A DNA stretch of 44,244 nt from an uncultured Veillonella sp. (GTDB lineage: Bacteria; Bacillota; Negativicutes; Veillonellales; Veillonellaceae), in contig USQK01000004.1 in NCBI GenBank assembly GCA_900556785.1, forward strand, positions 1 through 44,244, read 5' to 3'. The translations under genes were made by a program, and so were the position numbers. Position 1 is the first letter of the stretch. Each line of letters opens with the position of its first letter. Positions 24,019 through 31,972 of the stretch are shown one piece after another. The notes beneath the pieces are model-generated. The model searched no databases. It was not told the DNA's origin and saw only the letters and a list, made by a program, of their open reading frames with translations.

Positions 24019-25290
24019 TTATGCTTTATCTAAAGCTTGTGCCAAGTCTTCGATGATATCATCGATATTTTCAAGGCCGATGGATACACGGATCATATCT
24101 GGTGTTACGCCAGCAGATTTTTGTTGTTCTTCGTTAAGTTGTGCATGTGTTGTGGATGCAGGATGGATAACAAGAGATTTAGCATCTGCTACGTTGGCAA
24201 GGTTGGAGAAGATTTCCAAGGAGTCAACAAGTTTAATACCTGCTTCTTTACCACCTTTTACACCGAATGTGAATACTGCACCAACACCTTTAGGGAAGTA
24301 TTTATCAGCTAATGCTTTGTATTTGCTGTCTTCTAATTCTGGATAGCTTACCCATGCTACCTTAGGATGTTTGCTCAAGAAATCTACTACTTTACGAGCA
24401 TTTTCTACGTGACGTTCTACGCGCAAGGATAATGTTTCAATACCTTGTAAGATTTGCCATGCTGCAAGTGGAGTAATGCATGCACCAGTATCACGAAGTA
24501 ATTGAGCACGAATTTTTACAGTGAATGGGATTGGCAAATTACCAAATACTAATCCATTGTAGTGTTCGTCACCTTCGGAGAAGCCAGGGTATTTACCAGA
24601 ACCTTTATAGTCGAATTTACCAGATTCTACAACTACGCCAGCCAATGTTGTACCGTGACCACCAAGGTATTTAGTAGCAGAGTGTACAACTACGTCAGCA
24701 CCATGTTCTAATGGACGGAATAAGTATGGAGATGCAAATGTATTGTCTACAATCAAGATGATATTGTGTTTATGTGCAATATCAGCTATGGCTTGTACAT
24801 CGATAAGATTAATACCAGGGTTACCAATAGATTCGATATAAACGGCTTTAGTCTTTTCATCGATAGCTGCTTCAAATTCTTCCAAATGATCCGGATTTAC
24901 GAATTTAGTTTGAATCCCCAAACGAGGCAATGTAGCAGTAAACAAATTATAAGTACCACCATACAATGTGGATGCAGCAACAATATTATCACCAGCATCT
25001 GCTACATTTAAAATAGAGTACGTAACCGCTGCAGAACCAGATGCTACTGCGATACCAGCTGCACCGCCTTCAAGTTGTGCTACACGAGCATCCAATACAT
25101 CTGTAGTAGGATTGCCAAGGCGAGAGTAAATACCACCAGGATTAGTCAATGCAAAACGGCCTGCTGCTTCTTCTGCATCTTTAAATACGAAAGATGTAGT
25201 TTGGTAAATAGGTACTGCACGAGAACCTGTTGGATCCACGGTATGACCAGCATGTAATTGTAATGTTTCAAATCTGTATTGTTTGCTCAT
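24019..25290 (-). CDS. metY: O-acetylhomoserine sulfhydrylase
   Basis: This 423-residue PLP enzyme belongs to the Cys/Met metabolism family in its long MetY form: ETLQLHAGHTVDPTGSRAVP at the start, then TSFVFKDAEEAAGRFAL, SGSAAVTYSI and the PLP-lysine motif VVHSATKYLGGHG. The extra insertion GKYPGFSEGDEHYNGLVFG separates MetY from MetB. It makes homocysteine from O-acetylhomoserine and sulfide. AAAGGAG precedes the ATG. It lies downstream of metA with a terminator between, so it has its own promoter. Confidence 0.95.
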   Translation of the reverse strand: MSKQYRFETLQLHAGHTVDPTGSRAVPIYQTTSFVFKDAEEAAGRFALTNPGGIYSRLGNPTTDVLDARVAQLEGGAAGIAVASGSAAVTYSILNVADAGDNIVAASTLYGGTYNLFTATLPRLGIQTKFVNPDHLEEFEAAIDEKTKAVYIESIGNPGINLIDVQAIADIAHKHNIILIVDNTFASPYLFRPLEHGADVVVHSATKYLGGHGTTLAGVVVESGKFDYKGSGKYPGFSEGDEHYNGLVFGNLPIPFTVKIRAQLLRDTGACITPLAAWQILQGIETLSLRVERHVENARKVVDFLSKHPKVAWVSYPELEDSKYKALADKYFPKGVGAVFTFGVKGGKEAGIKLVDSLEIFSNLANVADAKSLVIHPASTTHAQLNEEQQKSAGVTPDMIRVSIGLENIDDIIEDLAQALDKA

Positions 25291-25343
25291 TATAACAACT
25301 CCTTTATATTAACTGTGAATTGAGTTCATTCTTTATGCCTAGT

Positions 25344-25380
25344 ATAGTACTATGTTTTAAAAAATATGTCTACTATTTTT
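25344..25380 (-). promoter_or_regulatory. Upstream region of metY with shared met element
   Basis: The plus-strand sequence TATGTTTTAA (25351-25360) is identical to one arm of the dyad before metN, at a similar distance (about 60 bases) from the start codon. It overlaps a 10-base palindrome ATAGTACTAT (25344-25353). A minus-strand TAGACA-17-TACTAT pair is a possible promoter. No SAM riboswitch is recognisable. Confidence 0.4.
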
Positions 25381-25476
25381 TATATGGTCTTCTCCATAAC
25401 TTTAAACTATGGTAAGCAAAGGACGATAAAAACTTTTACCAAAGACTCTAATGCGAACTAAATCATTTTATGAAAA

Positions 25477-25541
25477 ATAAAAATCCCCTAATTACTTCCA
25501 AAGAACTAGTTCCCTTGAGAAATGTTAGAAGTAATTAGGGG
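25477..25541 (-). terminator. Terminator after metA
   Basis: A 14-bp perfect stem (CCCCTAATTACTTC, 25485-25498, with GAAGTAATTAGGGG, 25528-25541) encloses a 29-base loop that can itself pair (GAACTAGTTC). On the minus strand ATTTTTATTTTT follows. It lies 40 bases after the metA stop. The large loop leaves room for attenuation of metY. Confidence 0.8.
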
Positions 25542-25581
25542 TACATATTACTATCAATAGATTAGAAATAAGTACTTACAT

Positions 25582-26541
25582 TTAGATGTAAGCGCCTAAA
25601 TTTTTATCCCGTTCAAATTTCATTTTTTGGATTTGTTCAATGATGTACGGTGTTTCTTGGTATACATAGTAGTTCAACCAGTTTGTAAATAATAGTGTAC
25701 TTACAGAGCGCCAGCGCACGATGGGACGTTGTTTTGGATCATTATCCGGGAAGTAGTTTTCAGGAACTGCAATATCCATACCTTTTTTGATATCCCGCAC
25801 GTACTCACGGTTAAGTGTGTCCCAATCGTATTCGGCATGACCAAATACAAAGATATGCTTATTATCTAAACTACGAACGATAGCAGCACCTGTTGGTTCA
25901 GACCCAGCCAAAAGTTCCAAGTCACGATTTTCCTTAATTTGTTGCAAAGAAACTGTAGTGTGACGAGAATGTGGCATCCAAAACTTTTCATCAAATCCAC
26001 GCATGAGCACTGGTCGATCATTATAAATATCGTGTTCATAAACACCGAATAATTTCTCATCCATAATAGATTTGTTAATACCAAAGTGATGATATAAACC
26101 AGCTTGAGCCCCCCAACAGATATAGAAGGTCGAATATACATGTTCTTCGCCCCAGTTCATGATTTCTACGAGTTCACACCAATAGTCTACCTCTTCAAAA
26201 GGCATTAACTCAACAGGAGCACCGGTAATAATCATACCGTCAAAGAACTGGTCTTTTACCTCATCAAAAGTACGATAGAAAGTTTCTAAATATTGTTCAT
26301 CTGTATTTTTAGCCTTACGAGATGCGGTATGCAACAATGTTAAATTAACTTGCAATGGGCTATTACTGAGAGCACGCAAAATTTGCGTCTCCGTCACTTC
26401 TTTAGTAGGCATCAAATTGACTAGCAAAATTTGCAAAGGTCGGATCTGTTGATTTTCCGCCCGCTCAGTATCCATAACGAAAATATTCTCTTGAGCTAAT
26501 TTCGTTATGGCCGGTAAATTTTTTATTACTTTAATAGGCAT
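25582..26541 (-). CDS. metA: Homoserine O-acetyltransferase (MetA family)
   Basis: This 319-residue protein matches the MetA/HTS family: MPIKVIKNLPA at the start, LLVNLMPTKEVTETQ, the catalytic Cys142 in FYICWGAQAGLYHHFG, and HSRHTTV. At position 111 it has Glu (ITGAPVE). In this family Glu111 goes with acetyl-CoA and Gly111 with succinyl-CoA, so the product should be O-acetylhomoserine. That agrees with metY next to it. It activates homoserine for sulfur assimilation. It is third in the metB-patB-metA operon, 43 bases after patB. Confidence 0.94.
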   Translation of the reverse strand: MPIKVIKNLPAITKLAQENIFVMDTERAENQQIRPLQILLVNLMPTKEVTETQILRALSNSPLQVNLTLLHTASRKAKNTDEQYLETFYRTFDEVKDQFFDGMIITGAPVELMPFEEVDYWCELVEIMNWGEEHVYSTFYICWGAQAGLYHHFGINKSIMDEKLFGVYEHDIYNDRPVLMRGFDEKFWMPHSRHTTVSLQQIKENRDLELLAGSEPTGAAIVRSLDNKHIFVFGHAEYDWDTLNREYVRDIKKGMDIAVPENYFPDNDPKQRPIVRWRSVSTLLFTNWLNYYVYQETPYIIEQIQKMKFERDKNLGAYI

Positions 26542-26584
26542 AATGTCACCTCTACATATTCTACAATTTGATAACCTAATCTAA

Positions 26585-27769
26585 TTAAAAGCCCTTAGCC
26601 TCATAGGCACGGCGCCAAGATTCGAGCCCTTCTTCTAATATTTTACGAGGACAAGCAACATTAATGCGTTCAAAGTCCTCCCCATCGATGCCAAACATAG
26701 AACCCGTATCGAGCCATAACTTGGCATCATTAACGATCCATTCATCTCGCTCTTTAGGGCTCAGCGGCAATTGAGAACAATCTAGCCACATGAGATATGT
26801 CCCTTCAGGCCGATACACATGGATTTTTGGCATATATTTTGCTATATAGTCGATGGTAAATTGAATATTGTCTTGAATATATTCTTTCAATTCATCAAGC
26901 CAAGGAGCCCCTACTTTGTAGGCCCCTTCACAGCCCACAATCCCCATCGTGTTCAATTGGCTATAACCAGCACGATCGATTTCTTTGATAAAACGGCGGC
27001 GTAAGGAATCATTAGGAATGAAAATATTACTTACTTGTAAGCCTGCAATGTTGAAGGTCTTACTAGGTGCTGTACATACAATACAGTGTTCTGCATAGCT
27101 TTCACCAAGAGCGGCAAAGACCTTATGCGTATGCCCTTTCCATACAAAATCTGCATGGATTTCATCGCTCACAATGAGCACATTATGTTTAATACAAATA
27201 TCGCCGAGGCGTTTCAACTCGTCCTCAGTCCACACGCGTCCTACCGGATTATGGGGGTTACACAAGAGGAATAATGTAACATTTTCCTCAACGATAGCTC
27301 GCTCAATGCCTTCAAAGTCGATAGTATATCTCTCTTCGCCTTTGATGAGCGGCACATTGATAAGATGCCGATTGTTGTCATCAATAACCATGCTAAATGG
27401 GTAGTACACTGGTTGGTTGATGAGCACACCTTCACCCTCCTTGGTGAAAGCTCGCACCGCCATCGCCAAAGCAAATACAATCCCAGGCGTTTTAACAAGC
27501 CATTTTTGTTCTGGAATCCAGTTAAAACGAGTGCTAAACCAATTTTGTAACACATCAAAGTATTCGTCGTCGGACTCGGTATATCCGAACACACCATGGT
27601 TTACGCGGTCTAATAAAATTTGCTTCAATTCAGGGGGAATTTCAAAATCCATATCCGCTACCCAGAATGGCAACACATCCGCAGGTTTGCCTCGTTTTAC
27701 AGCAAAATCATATTTTAAAGATTTCGTGTGCGTTCTATCTAAAATTTGATCAAAGTTATATTGTCCCAT
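26585..27769 (-). CDS. patB: Cystathionine beta-lyase, MalY/PatB type
   Basis: The ATG at 27769 has AAGGAG five bases upstream and lies ten bases after metB, giving 394 residues. It is a fold-type I PLP aminotransferase-like lyase: VLPFWVADMDFEIPPEL, LLCNPHNPVGRVWTEDEL, IVSDEIHADFVWKGH and the PLP-lysine motif TAPSKTFNIAGLQ. MalY/PatB enzymes cleave cystathionine to homocysteine, pyruvate and ammonia. Between metB and metA it completes the transsulfuration route. Confidence 0.92.
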   Translation of the reverse strand: MGQYNFDQILDRTHTKSLKYDFAVKRGKPADVLPFWVADMDFEIPPELKQILLDRVNHGVFGYTESDDEYFDVLQNWFSTRFNWIPEQKWLVKTPGIVFALAMAVRAFTKEGEGVLINQPVYYPFSMVIDDNNRHLINVPLIKGEERYTIDFEGIERAIVEENVTLFLLCNPHNPVGRVWTEDELKRLGDICIKHNVLIVSDEIHADFVWKGHTHKVFAALGESYAEHCIVCTAPSKTFNIAGLQVSNIFIPNDSLRRRFIKEIDRAGYSQLNTMGIVGCEGAYKVGAPWLDELKEYIQDNIQFTIDYIAKYMPKIHVYRPEGTYLMWLDCSQLPLSPKERDEWIVNDAKLWLDTGSMFGIDGEDFERINVACPRKILEEGLESWRRAYEAKGF

Positions 27770-27779
27770 AGGAACTCCT

Positions 27780-28913
27780 TTATTTATTAAAAGCTTGTTC
27801 CAAGTCTGCAATCAAGTCTTCTGTATCTTCAATCCCTACAGATAAACGCAACAAACGACGTGTAATACCTTTACGTTCTGCATCTTCCGGTTTTAAATCT
27901 GGATGTGTTTGCGTTACAGGGTATGTCAACAAGGATTCTGTACCACCAAGACTTTCAGCGAATTGAATAAGCTTAATACCTTCTAATACTTGTTTGGCCG
28001 TTTCTTCGCTGTCTACTTCAAAGGATAGCATGCCTCCAAAGCCTGTTGTTTGGGCTTTATTGATTTCATAACCAGGATGTTCTGGAAGGCCTGGGAACAA
28101 AACTTTAGTTACTTTTGGTTGTTTTTTTAGCCATTCAGCAAGAGCAATGGCATTCTTTTGATGTTGCTCCATGCGTAGAGCCAATGTTTTTACACCGCGA
28201 ATAACGAGCCAGCTATCCATAGCAGATAAACATGCACCTACGGTTTTATATGTTAAACGCAATTTTGCAGCGATTTCTTCGTCTTTTACAATAGTAAAAC
28301 CAGAAATTACATCGTGATGACCACCGATGAATTTTGTACCACTATGAACGACAATATCTGCACCCAACGTTAAAGGTTTTTGGAAATATGGGCTCAAGAA
28401 TGTATTGTCGATGATTACAAGCGCATTACGCTCATGGGCTAACGTGCAGAGAGCGCGAATATCGGTAATCTCCATCATAGGATTTGTTGGTGTTTCAATA
28501 TAAACAGCCTTTGTATTCGGTTTGAAAGCTGCTTTCACCGCATCAAGATCAGATGTACCTACATAGGTAAACTCGATGCCATTTTGTTCGTAAATATTTG
28601 TGAACATACGGATAGAGCCACCATATAAGTCATCACCTAAAATGATATGGTCTCCAGGGGAAAATAGATGGAATACTGCGTCCACTGCGGCCATACCAGA
28701 GGAAAATGCCAATGCATCCGTACCTTCTTCAAGGCCGGCTATCAATTGCTCCAAGCGGTCGCGCGTCGGATTAGACTCACGCGTATATTGGTAACCTGTT
28801 GTATCACCCAACTGTGGATGAGAAAATGTACTAGACATATAAATTGCAGGGGAAATTGCACCAGTGCTATCTGGTCTACCGCTGCCGTGAACACATTTTG
28901 TATTAAATTTCAT
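27780..28913 (-). CDS. metB: Cystathionine gamma-synthase (or gamma-lyase) family
   Basis: The ATG at 28913, nine bases after AGGAG, gives 377 residues; a TTG at 28922 would add three. Motifs of the family are FNTKCVHGS, DTTGYQYTRESNPTRDRLE, LAFSSGMAAVDAVF and the PLP-lysine HSGTKFIGGHHDVISG. Operon context with patB and metA favours cystathionine gamma-synthase, joining cysteine to O-acetylhomoserine. Gamma-lyase activity cannot be excluded from sequence. It is the first gene of the operon behind a good promoter. Confidence 0.88.
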   Translation of the reverse strand: MKFNTKCVHGSGRPDSTGAISPAIYMSSTFSHPQLGDTTGYQYTRESNPTRDRLEQLIAGLEEGTDALAFSSGMAAVDAVFHLFSPGDHIILGDDLYGGSIRMFTNIYEQNGIEFTYVGTSDLDAVKAAFKPNTKAVYIETPTNPMMEITDIRALCTLAHERNALVIIDNTFLSPYFQKPLTLGADIVVHSGTKFIGGHHDVISGFTIVKDEEIAAKLRLTYKTVGACLSAMDSWLVIRGVKTLALRMEQHQKNAIALAEWLKKQPKVTKVLFPGLPEHPGYEINKAQTTGFGGMLSFEVDSEETAKQVLEGIKLIQFAESLGGTESLLTYPVTQTHPDLKPEDAERKGITRRLLRLSVGIEDTEDLIADLEQAFNK

Positions 28914-28949
28914 TCCAATCAACTCCTCATATTTGTATACAATATGTTA

Positions 28950-28978
28950 ATTGTAAAGTAGACAATGACTAAGGTCAA
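28950..28978 (-). promoter_or_regulatory. Promoter of the metB-patB-metA operon
   Basis: On the minus strand TTGACC (28973-28978) and TACAAT (28950-28955) are 17 bases apart, each a 5/6 match to consensus. The palindrome TTGTATACAA (28933-28942) lies at the expected transcription start. The sequence just downstream of the -10 (TAACATA) resembles the element before metN. Confidence 0.72.
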
Positions 28979-29010
28979 TAAAAATGGGCACTCATACAGC
29001 CTGAGTGCCC
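28977..29010 (-). terminator. Terminator of the ECF-like gene
   Basis: GGGCACTCA and TGAGTGCCC form a 9-bp stem with a 7-base loop, followed on the minus strand by ATTTTTATT. It separates the upstream membrane protein gene from the metB promoter. Confidence 0.82.
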
Positions 29011-29064
29011 CGAAAAAGTCATATCTATTTTGAATGGGTTGCCATAACTCTAAGTTAAGTTAGA

Positions 29065-29568
29065 CTAATTTTTAGTGCGTTTTGTAATAAGTAGAGCCAA
29101 AATAATGCCCAAAGAAGATGTTACCAATTGAGGCCAACTAGATACAAATAACATAGTATTTACAATCTTTGGTGGGAATTGGAATAGTGAAAAAAACAAA
29201 GAATAACCACCAAAAAGAACACCTGCTTTTACCAAGGCCGCCACGATGATAAGTAAAGCCTTTGGTTTATGCTGCAACCAATGGGCTACGAATACATAGG
29301 CTGTCGTGCCAAGAGCGGTAATCAAAATAAACGGTGGCAACGGCAACATGCCTTGTAAATGTGCTACTACTGGTGCAATCCAAGCAATAACAAGACCATT
29401 TTTCCAACCATAGCGCCATGTGGCAAGTACAAACGTAGCAGATGTAATAGAACCGATGAGGAACATACTCACCTGGTTAGGAATAAATGGGAAAATGAGA
29501 CGCAAGCTTTGCGCCAATAAGGCTACGGCCAACAATAGACCTGTGCCCGTAATAGACTTTGTAGACAT
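29065..29568 (-). CDS. Small membrane protein, ECF S-component-like
   Basis: This 167-residue protein has about five to six hydrophobic helices (LLLAVALLAQSLRLIFPFI, an SITSATFVLATWRYGW region, LITALGTTAYVFVAHWL, LLIIVAALVKAGVLFGGYS and a C-terminal helix ending ITKRTKN). Size and pattern recall substrate-specific components of ECF vitamin transporters, with an early LRLIFPFIPNQ stretch. The substrate is not recognisable. It lies just upstream of the metB operon on the same strand, behind its own terminator, so a methionine-related substrate is only a possibility. AGGAGG precedes the ATG. Confidence 0.55.
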   Translation of the reverse strand: MSTKSITGTGLLLAVALLAQSLRLIFPFIPNQVSMFLIGSITSATFVLATWRYGWKNGLVIAWIAPVVAHLQGMLPLPPFILITALGTTAYVFVAHWLQHKPKALLIIVAALVKAGVLFGGYSLFFSLFQFPPKIVNTMLFVSSWPQLVTSSLGIILALLITKRTKN

Positions 29569-29626
29569 AAGAACCTCCTACTATACGATATAGATTTTAC
29601 AAGAGGTACCTACCTCACATTTAAAA

Positions 29627-30031
29627 TTAAGCCTCTACAAAATATAGACGCACTCGATCATATACCCAATTATATACATATGTATAACCTAAAATAGCTA
29701 ATGTCATGGTTATATCCGTCATAAAAGCCATCCAAAAGGTCATCTGCATCATGTACATAATAATTGGCACCGTTGCAATCATAAATAAGCCTTCAAATAA
29801 CACAGCATGAACCGTACGAATGATTGGGCCTCGCGCTAATCGATCACCTGGTACTAGTTTATCAAAAATCCAGTTAAACACAAAATTCCAAACCATCGCC
29901 AGCAAGGAAAAAATAACCATTAATACAAAAGGCTGTCCCTCATGCGGAACAAAGTGCATTACCAAACAACCAATTAAAATACAACCAAGCTCATATAAAA
30001 TCGACTGCACCACACGCTCCGAAGTAGACAT
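29627..30031 (-). CDS. PACE-family transporter
   Basis: The 134-residue protein has four membrane helices arranged as two bacterial transmembrane pair repeats: SERVVQSILYELGCILIGCL and WNFVFNWIFDKLVPGDRLAR, then RTVHAVLFEGLFMIATVPI and YTYVYNWVYDRVRLYF. The repeated E-x-x-x-I/L and W-N-x-x-x-D/Y-D-R features are typical of PACE (AceI-like) proteins, small proton-linked exporters of biocides or of natural polyamines. The ATG at 30031 lies 11 bases after GGAGG; a GTG at 30043 is too close to that site. Confidence 0.82.
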   Translation of the reverse strand: MSTSERVVQSILYELGCILIGCLVMHFVPHEGQPFVLMVIFSLLAMVWNFVFNWIFDKLVPGDRLARGPIIRTVHAVLFEGLFMIATVPIIMYMMQMTFWMAFMTDITMTLAILGYTYVYNWVYDRVRLYFVEA

Positions 30032-30217
30032 AATAATAAACACCTCCAGTAAAAACCCCAGACAAGTAATTTACCATCACACCACTATTATAGTAATTTT
30101 CTTACATTTGTCGAGCTTTGTTAAATATTGCCATTTCAGGATAAAAAGAAGCCGCATTGTATCTACTAAACGACTTGCCCTCCTGAAGTGAGCTATGCCA
30201 TTTTCGGATATAAGGAA
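30032..30217. other. Gap without visible gene
   Basis: This stretch between the PACE gene and the long hairpin carries the upstream region of the PACE gene. I see no reading frame or clear promoter in it. Confidence 0.4.
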
Positions 30218-30286
30218 AGCCCCTCGTAGCGTTCTGTAAGCTCGACTTACAAGGGATGGAGAGCGAGCAGAATGCTACGAGGGGCT
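30218..30286 (-). terminator. Long 19-bp hairpin after the DASS transporter
   Basis: AGCCCCTCGTAGC (30218-30230) pairs with GCTACGAGGGGCT (30274-30286), and the pairing continues inward through GTTCTG/CAGAAT with one G-T pair. The 31-base apex can form GTAAG/CTTAC. It starts eight bases beyond the transporter stop. On the minus strand TTTCCTTATAT follows, which is a poor T tract, so it may be an RNA-stabilising or repetitive element rather than a simple terminator. Confidence 0.5.
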
Positions 30287-30294
30287 CTATTTAA

Positions 30295-31761
30295 TTATCC
30301 TAAAAGTGGCATTACGAACTGAATCCATGGGATACCAACCACGATAAAGATAGCGAGGTAGATAATCCCAAAGATAGCGCCTAATTTCCAGAATTCAGGA
30401 CCTTTGTTATAGCCACTAGCAAACCAAATTGGGCTATGACCAGTACCATATGGTGTAAGGATACCCATAATACCCATTGGTACTAACAGAATTAACATAA
30501 CTTGAGCTGGATCAACACCAGGAATTTGAAGAATTAAAGTAGCAAACAAGCCTACCATAGCTGTTACATAAGCAGTACCAGAAGCAAAGAAGTAACGAAG
30601 CAAGCAGAATGCTAATAACAAACCAAGAACTGCCATTGTAGGATCTAAAGAAACCAAAGAACCACCAGCAGATTTAGCAAGCCAGTCTAAGAAGCCTACA
30701 TTTTTAAGGCCAGAAGCCATAGGTACGAGTGTAGCAAACCAAGTCAAAACATTCCATGCTGGTTTGTTAGCAAGGAAGTCTTGCCATGTCATAATCTTAG
30801 TGAAAATCATCAAAATAATAACAATCAAAGCTGTTGTTGTAGGGTTTACTTTGAATGTAGAAGCACCAATCCACAACACAAGAGCCAATACAGAAATTAA
30901 GGCCATAAAGATTTCACTGCGTGTCATGGAGCCTAGTTTCTTATACTCATCCTTTGCCCAGGCTGCAATTTCAGGAGAACCTTTTACCTCTGGCTTGCAG
31001 AATATATAGGTCAACAATGGAGTGATGATGAACAAGATAAGGCCTACTGGCAAGAATGCGAGGAACCATGTGCCCCAGTTCGCCGCTACGATACCAGATT
31101 TAGCAGATAATTCTAGAGCCAATGGGTTTGGCGCTGCACCTGTCAAGAAGATGGAGCTAGATACACATGTAGTTGCCAACGCTACCCAGTTCAAATAGGA
31201 ACCAATTTTACGAGGATTCTTATCTGGATAGGAATCAAACATCGGACAAATACTAGATACGATTGGGTAAATCGTACCACCAGAACGAGCCGCATTGCTT
31301 GGAATAAATGGAGCCAATACAAGGTCCGTAATAGCAATGGCATAACCAAGACCTAAGGAAGACTTACCAAGCTTTGCTACGAGGAACAAAGCAATACGAC
31401 GACCAAGGCCAGAGTTTTCATAACCGATACCAATCATGAAAGCGGCAAAGATCAACCATACGATGGCATTAGAGAAACCACTAAGGCCCCAGCTGATAGC
31501 TTGCGCATCAGTAATCGCCTTAGCGACACCGGTTGCTTTATCTACCACAGGGGCAGGACCAACCTTAAACAACATAGACACGGTAACTGCAATGATACCG
31601 ATGAAAGCTGGTGGCATTGGTTCTAAAATCAACCCTACCACGAGGCCAGCGAAAATACTTACATAAATCCAAGAATTTGCGCTAAGACCTTCAGGAGCAC
31701 CGATGAGCCATACAATAATAGCTACTACAAGCGGTGCGAATAATTTCCAATTCAACTTCAT
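30295..31761 (-). CDS. DASS-family anion symporter/antiporter (CitT/TtdT-like)
   Basis: This 488-residue protein has about 12-14 hydrophobic segments and the DASS signature regions: LAPFIPSNAARSGGTIYPIV (around 155-174), FLTGAAPNPLALEL and, late, GILTPYGTGHSPIWFASGY. The SNT-like motifs correspond to the sodium and carboxylate sites. Relatives exchange or import citrate, tartrate, succinate, malate or 2-oxoglutarate. The substrate here is not certain; succinate or malate would suit a lactate-fermenting, succinate-decarboxylating organism. AAGGAG precedes the ATG. It is transcribed alone. Confidence 0.88.
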   Translation of the reverse strand: MKLNWKLFAPLVVAIIVWLIGAPEGLSANSWIYVSIFAGLVVGLILEPMPPAFIGIIAVTVSMLFKVGPAPVVDKATGVAKAITDAQAISWGLSGFSNAIVWLIFAAFMIGIGYENSGLGRRIALFLVAKLGKSSLGLGYAIAITDLVLAPFIPSNAARSGGTIYPIVSSICPMFDSYPDKNPRKIGSYLNWVALATTCVSSSIFLTGAAPNPLALELSAKSGIVAANWGTWFLAFLPVGLILFIITPLLTYIFCKPEVKGSPEIAAWAKDEYKKLGSMTRSEIFMALISVLALVLWIGASTFKVNPTTTALIVIILMIFTKIMTWQDFLANKPAWNVLTWFATLVPMASGLKNVGFLDWLAKSAGGSLVSLDPTMAVLGLLLAFCLLRYFFASGTAYVTAMVGLFATLILQIPGVDPAQVMLILLVPMGIMGILTPYGTGHSPIWFASGYNKGPEFWKLGAIFGIIYLAIFIVVGIPWIQFVMPLLG

Positions 31762-31814
31762 TAGAAACTCTCCTTACTACTTCAAAACAAAAATTGCAAA
31801 AAAAACGCTTATTT

Positions 31815-31823
31815 AGTATATCA
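31815..31823 (-). promoter_or_regulatory. Extended -10 for the DASS gene
   Basis: TG-A-TATACT on the minus strand is an extended -10 about 55 bases before the transporter start codon. No -35 match is in register. Confidence 0.4.
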
Positions 31824-31904
31824 AAAATTTTAATAAGATGATATAAACTTAATCATAATGCTTATTAATTGATAGTAAACTTTTAGTAATAAATTTCATC
31901 CTAC

Positions 31905-31933
31905 TAGATAATTTTAATTTTATTCAATATAAT
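31905..31933 (+). promoter_or_regulatory. Promoter of the ABC exporter operon
   Basis: TAGATA (31905-31910, 4/6) and TATAAT (31928-31933, 6/6) are 17 bases apart, 40 bases before the start codon. Confidence 0.5.
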
Positions 31934-31972
31934 ATAAATATCGAAAATTATTGATTTATCAAAAGGATTCAA

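Noticed and set aside
28914..29060. SAM riboswitch before metB, and likewise before metN and metY
   Set aside because: The conserved S-box core sequences are absent; the leaders are short and instead hold a terminator, promoters and small dyads.
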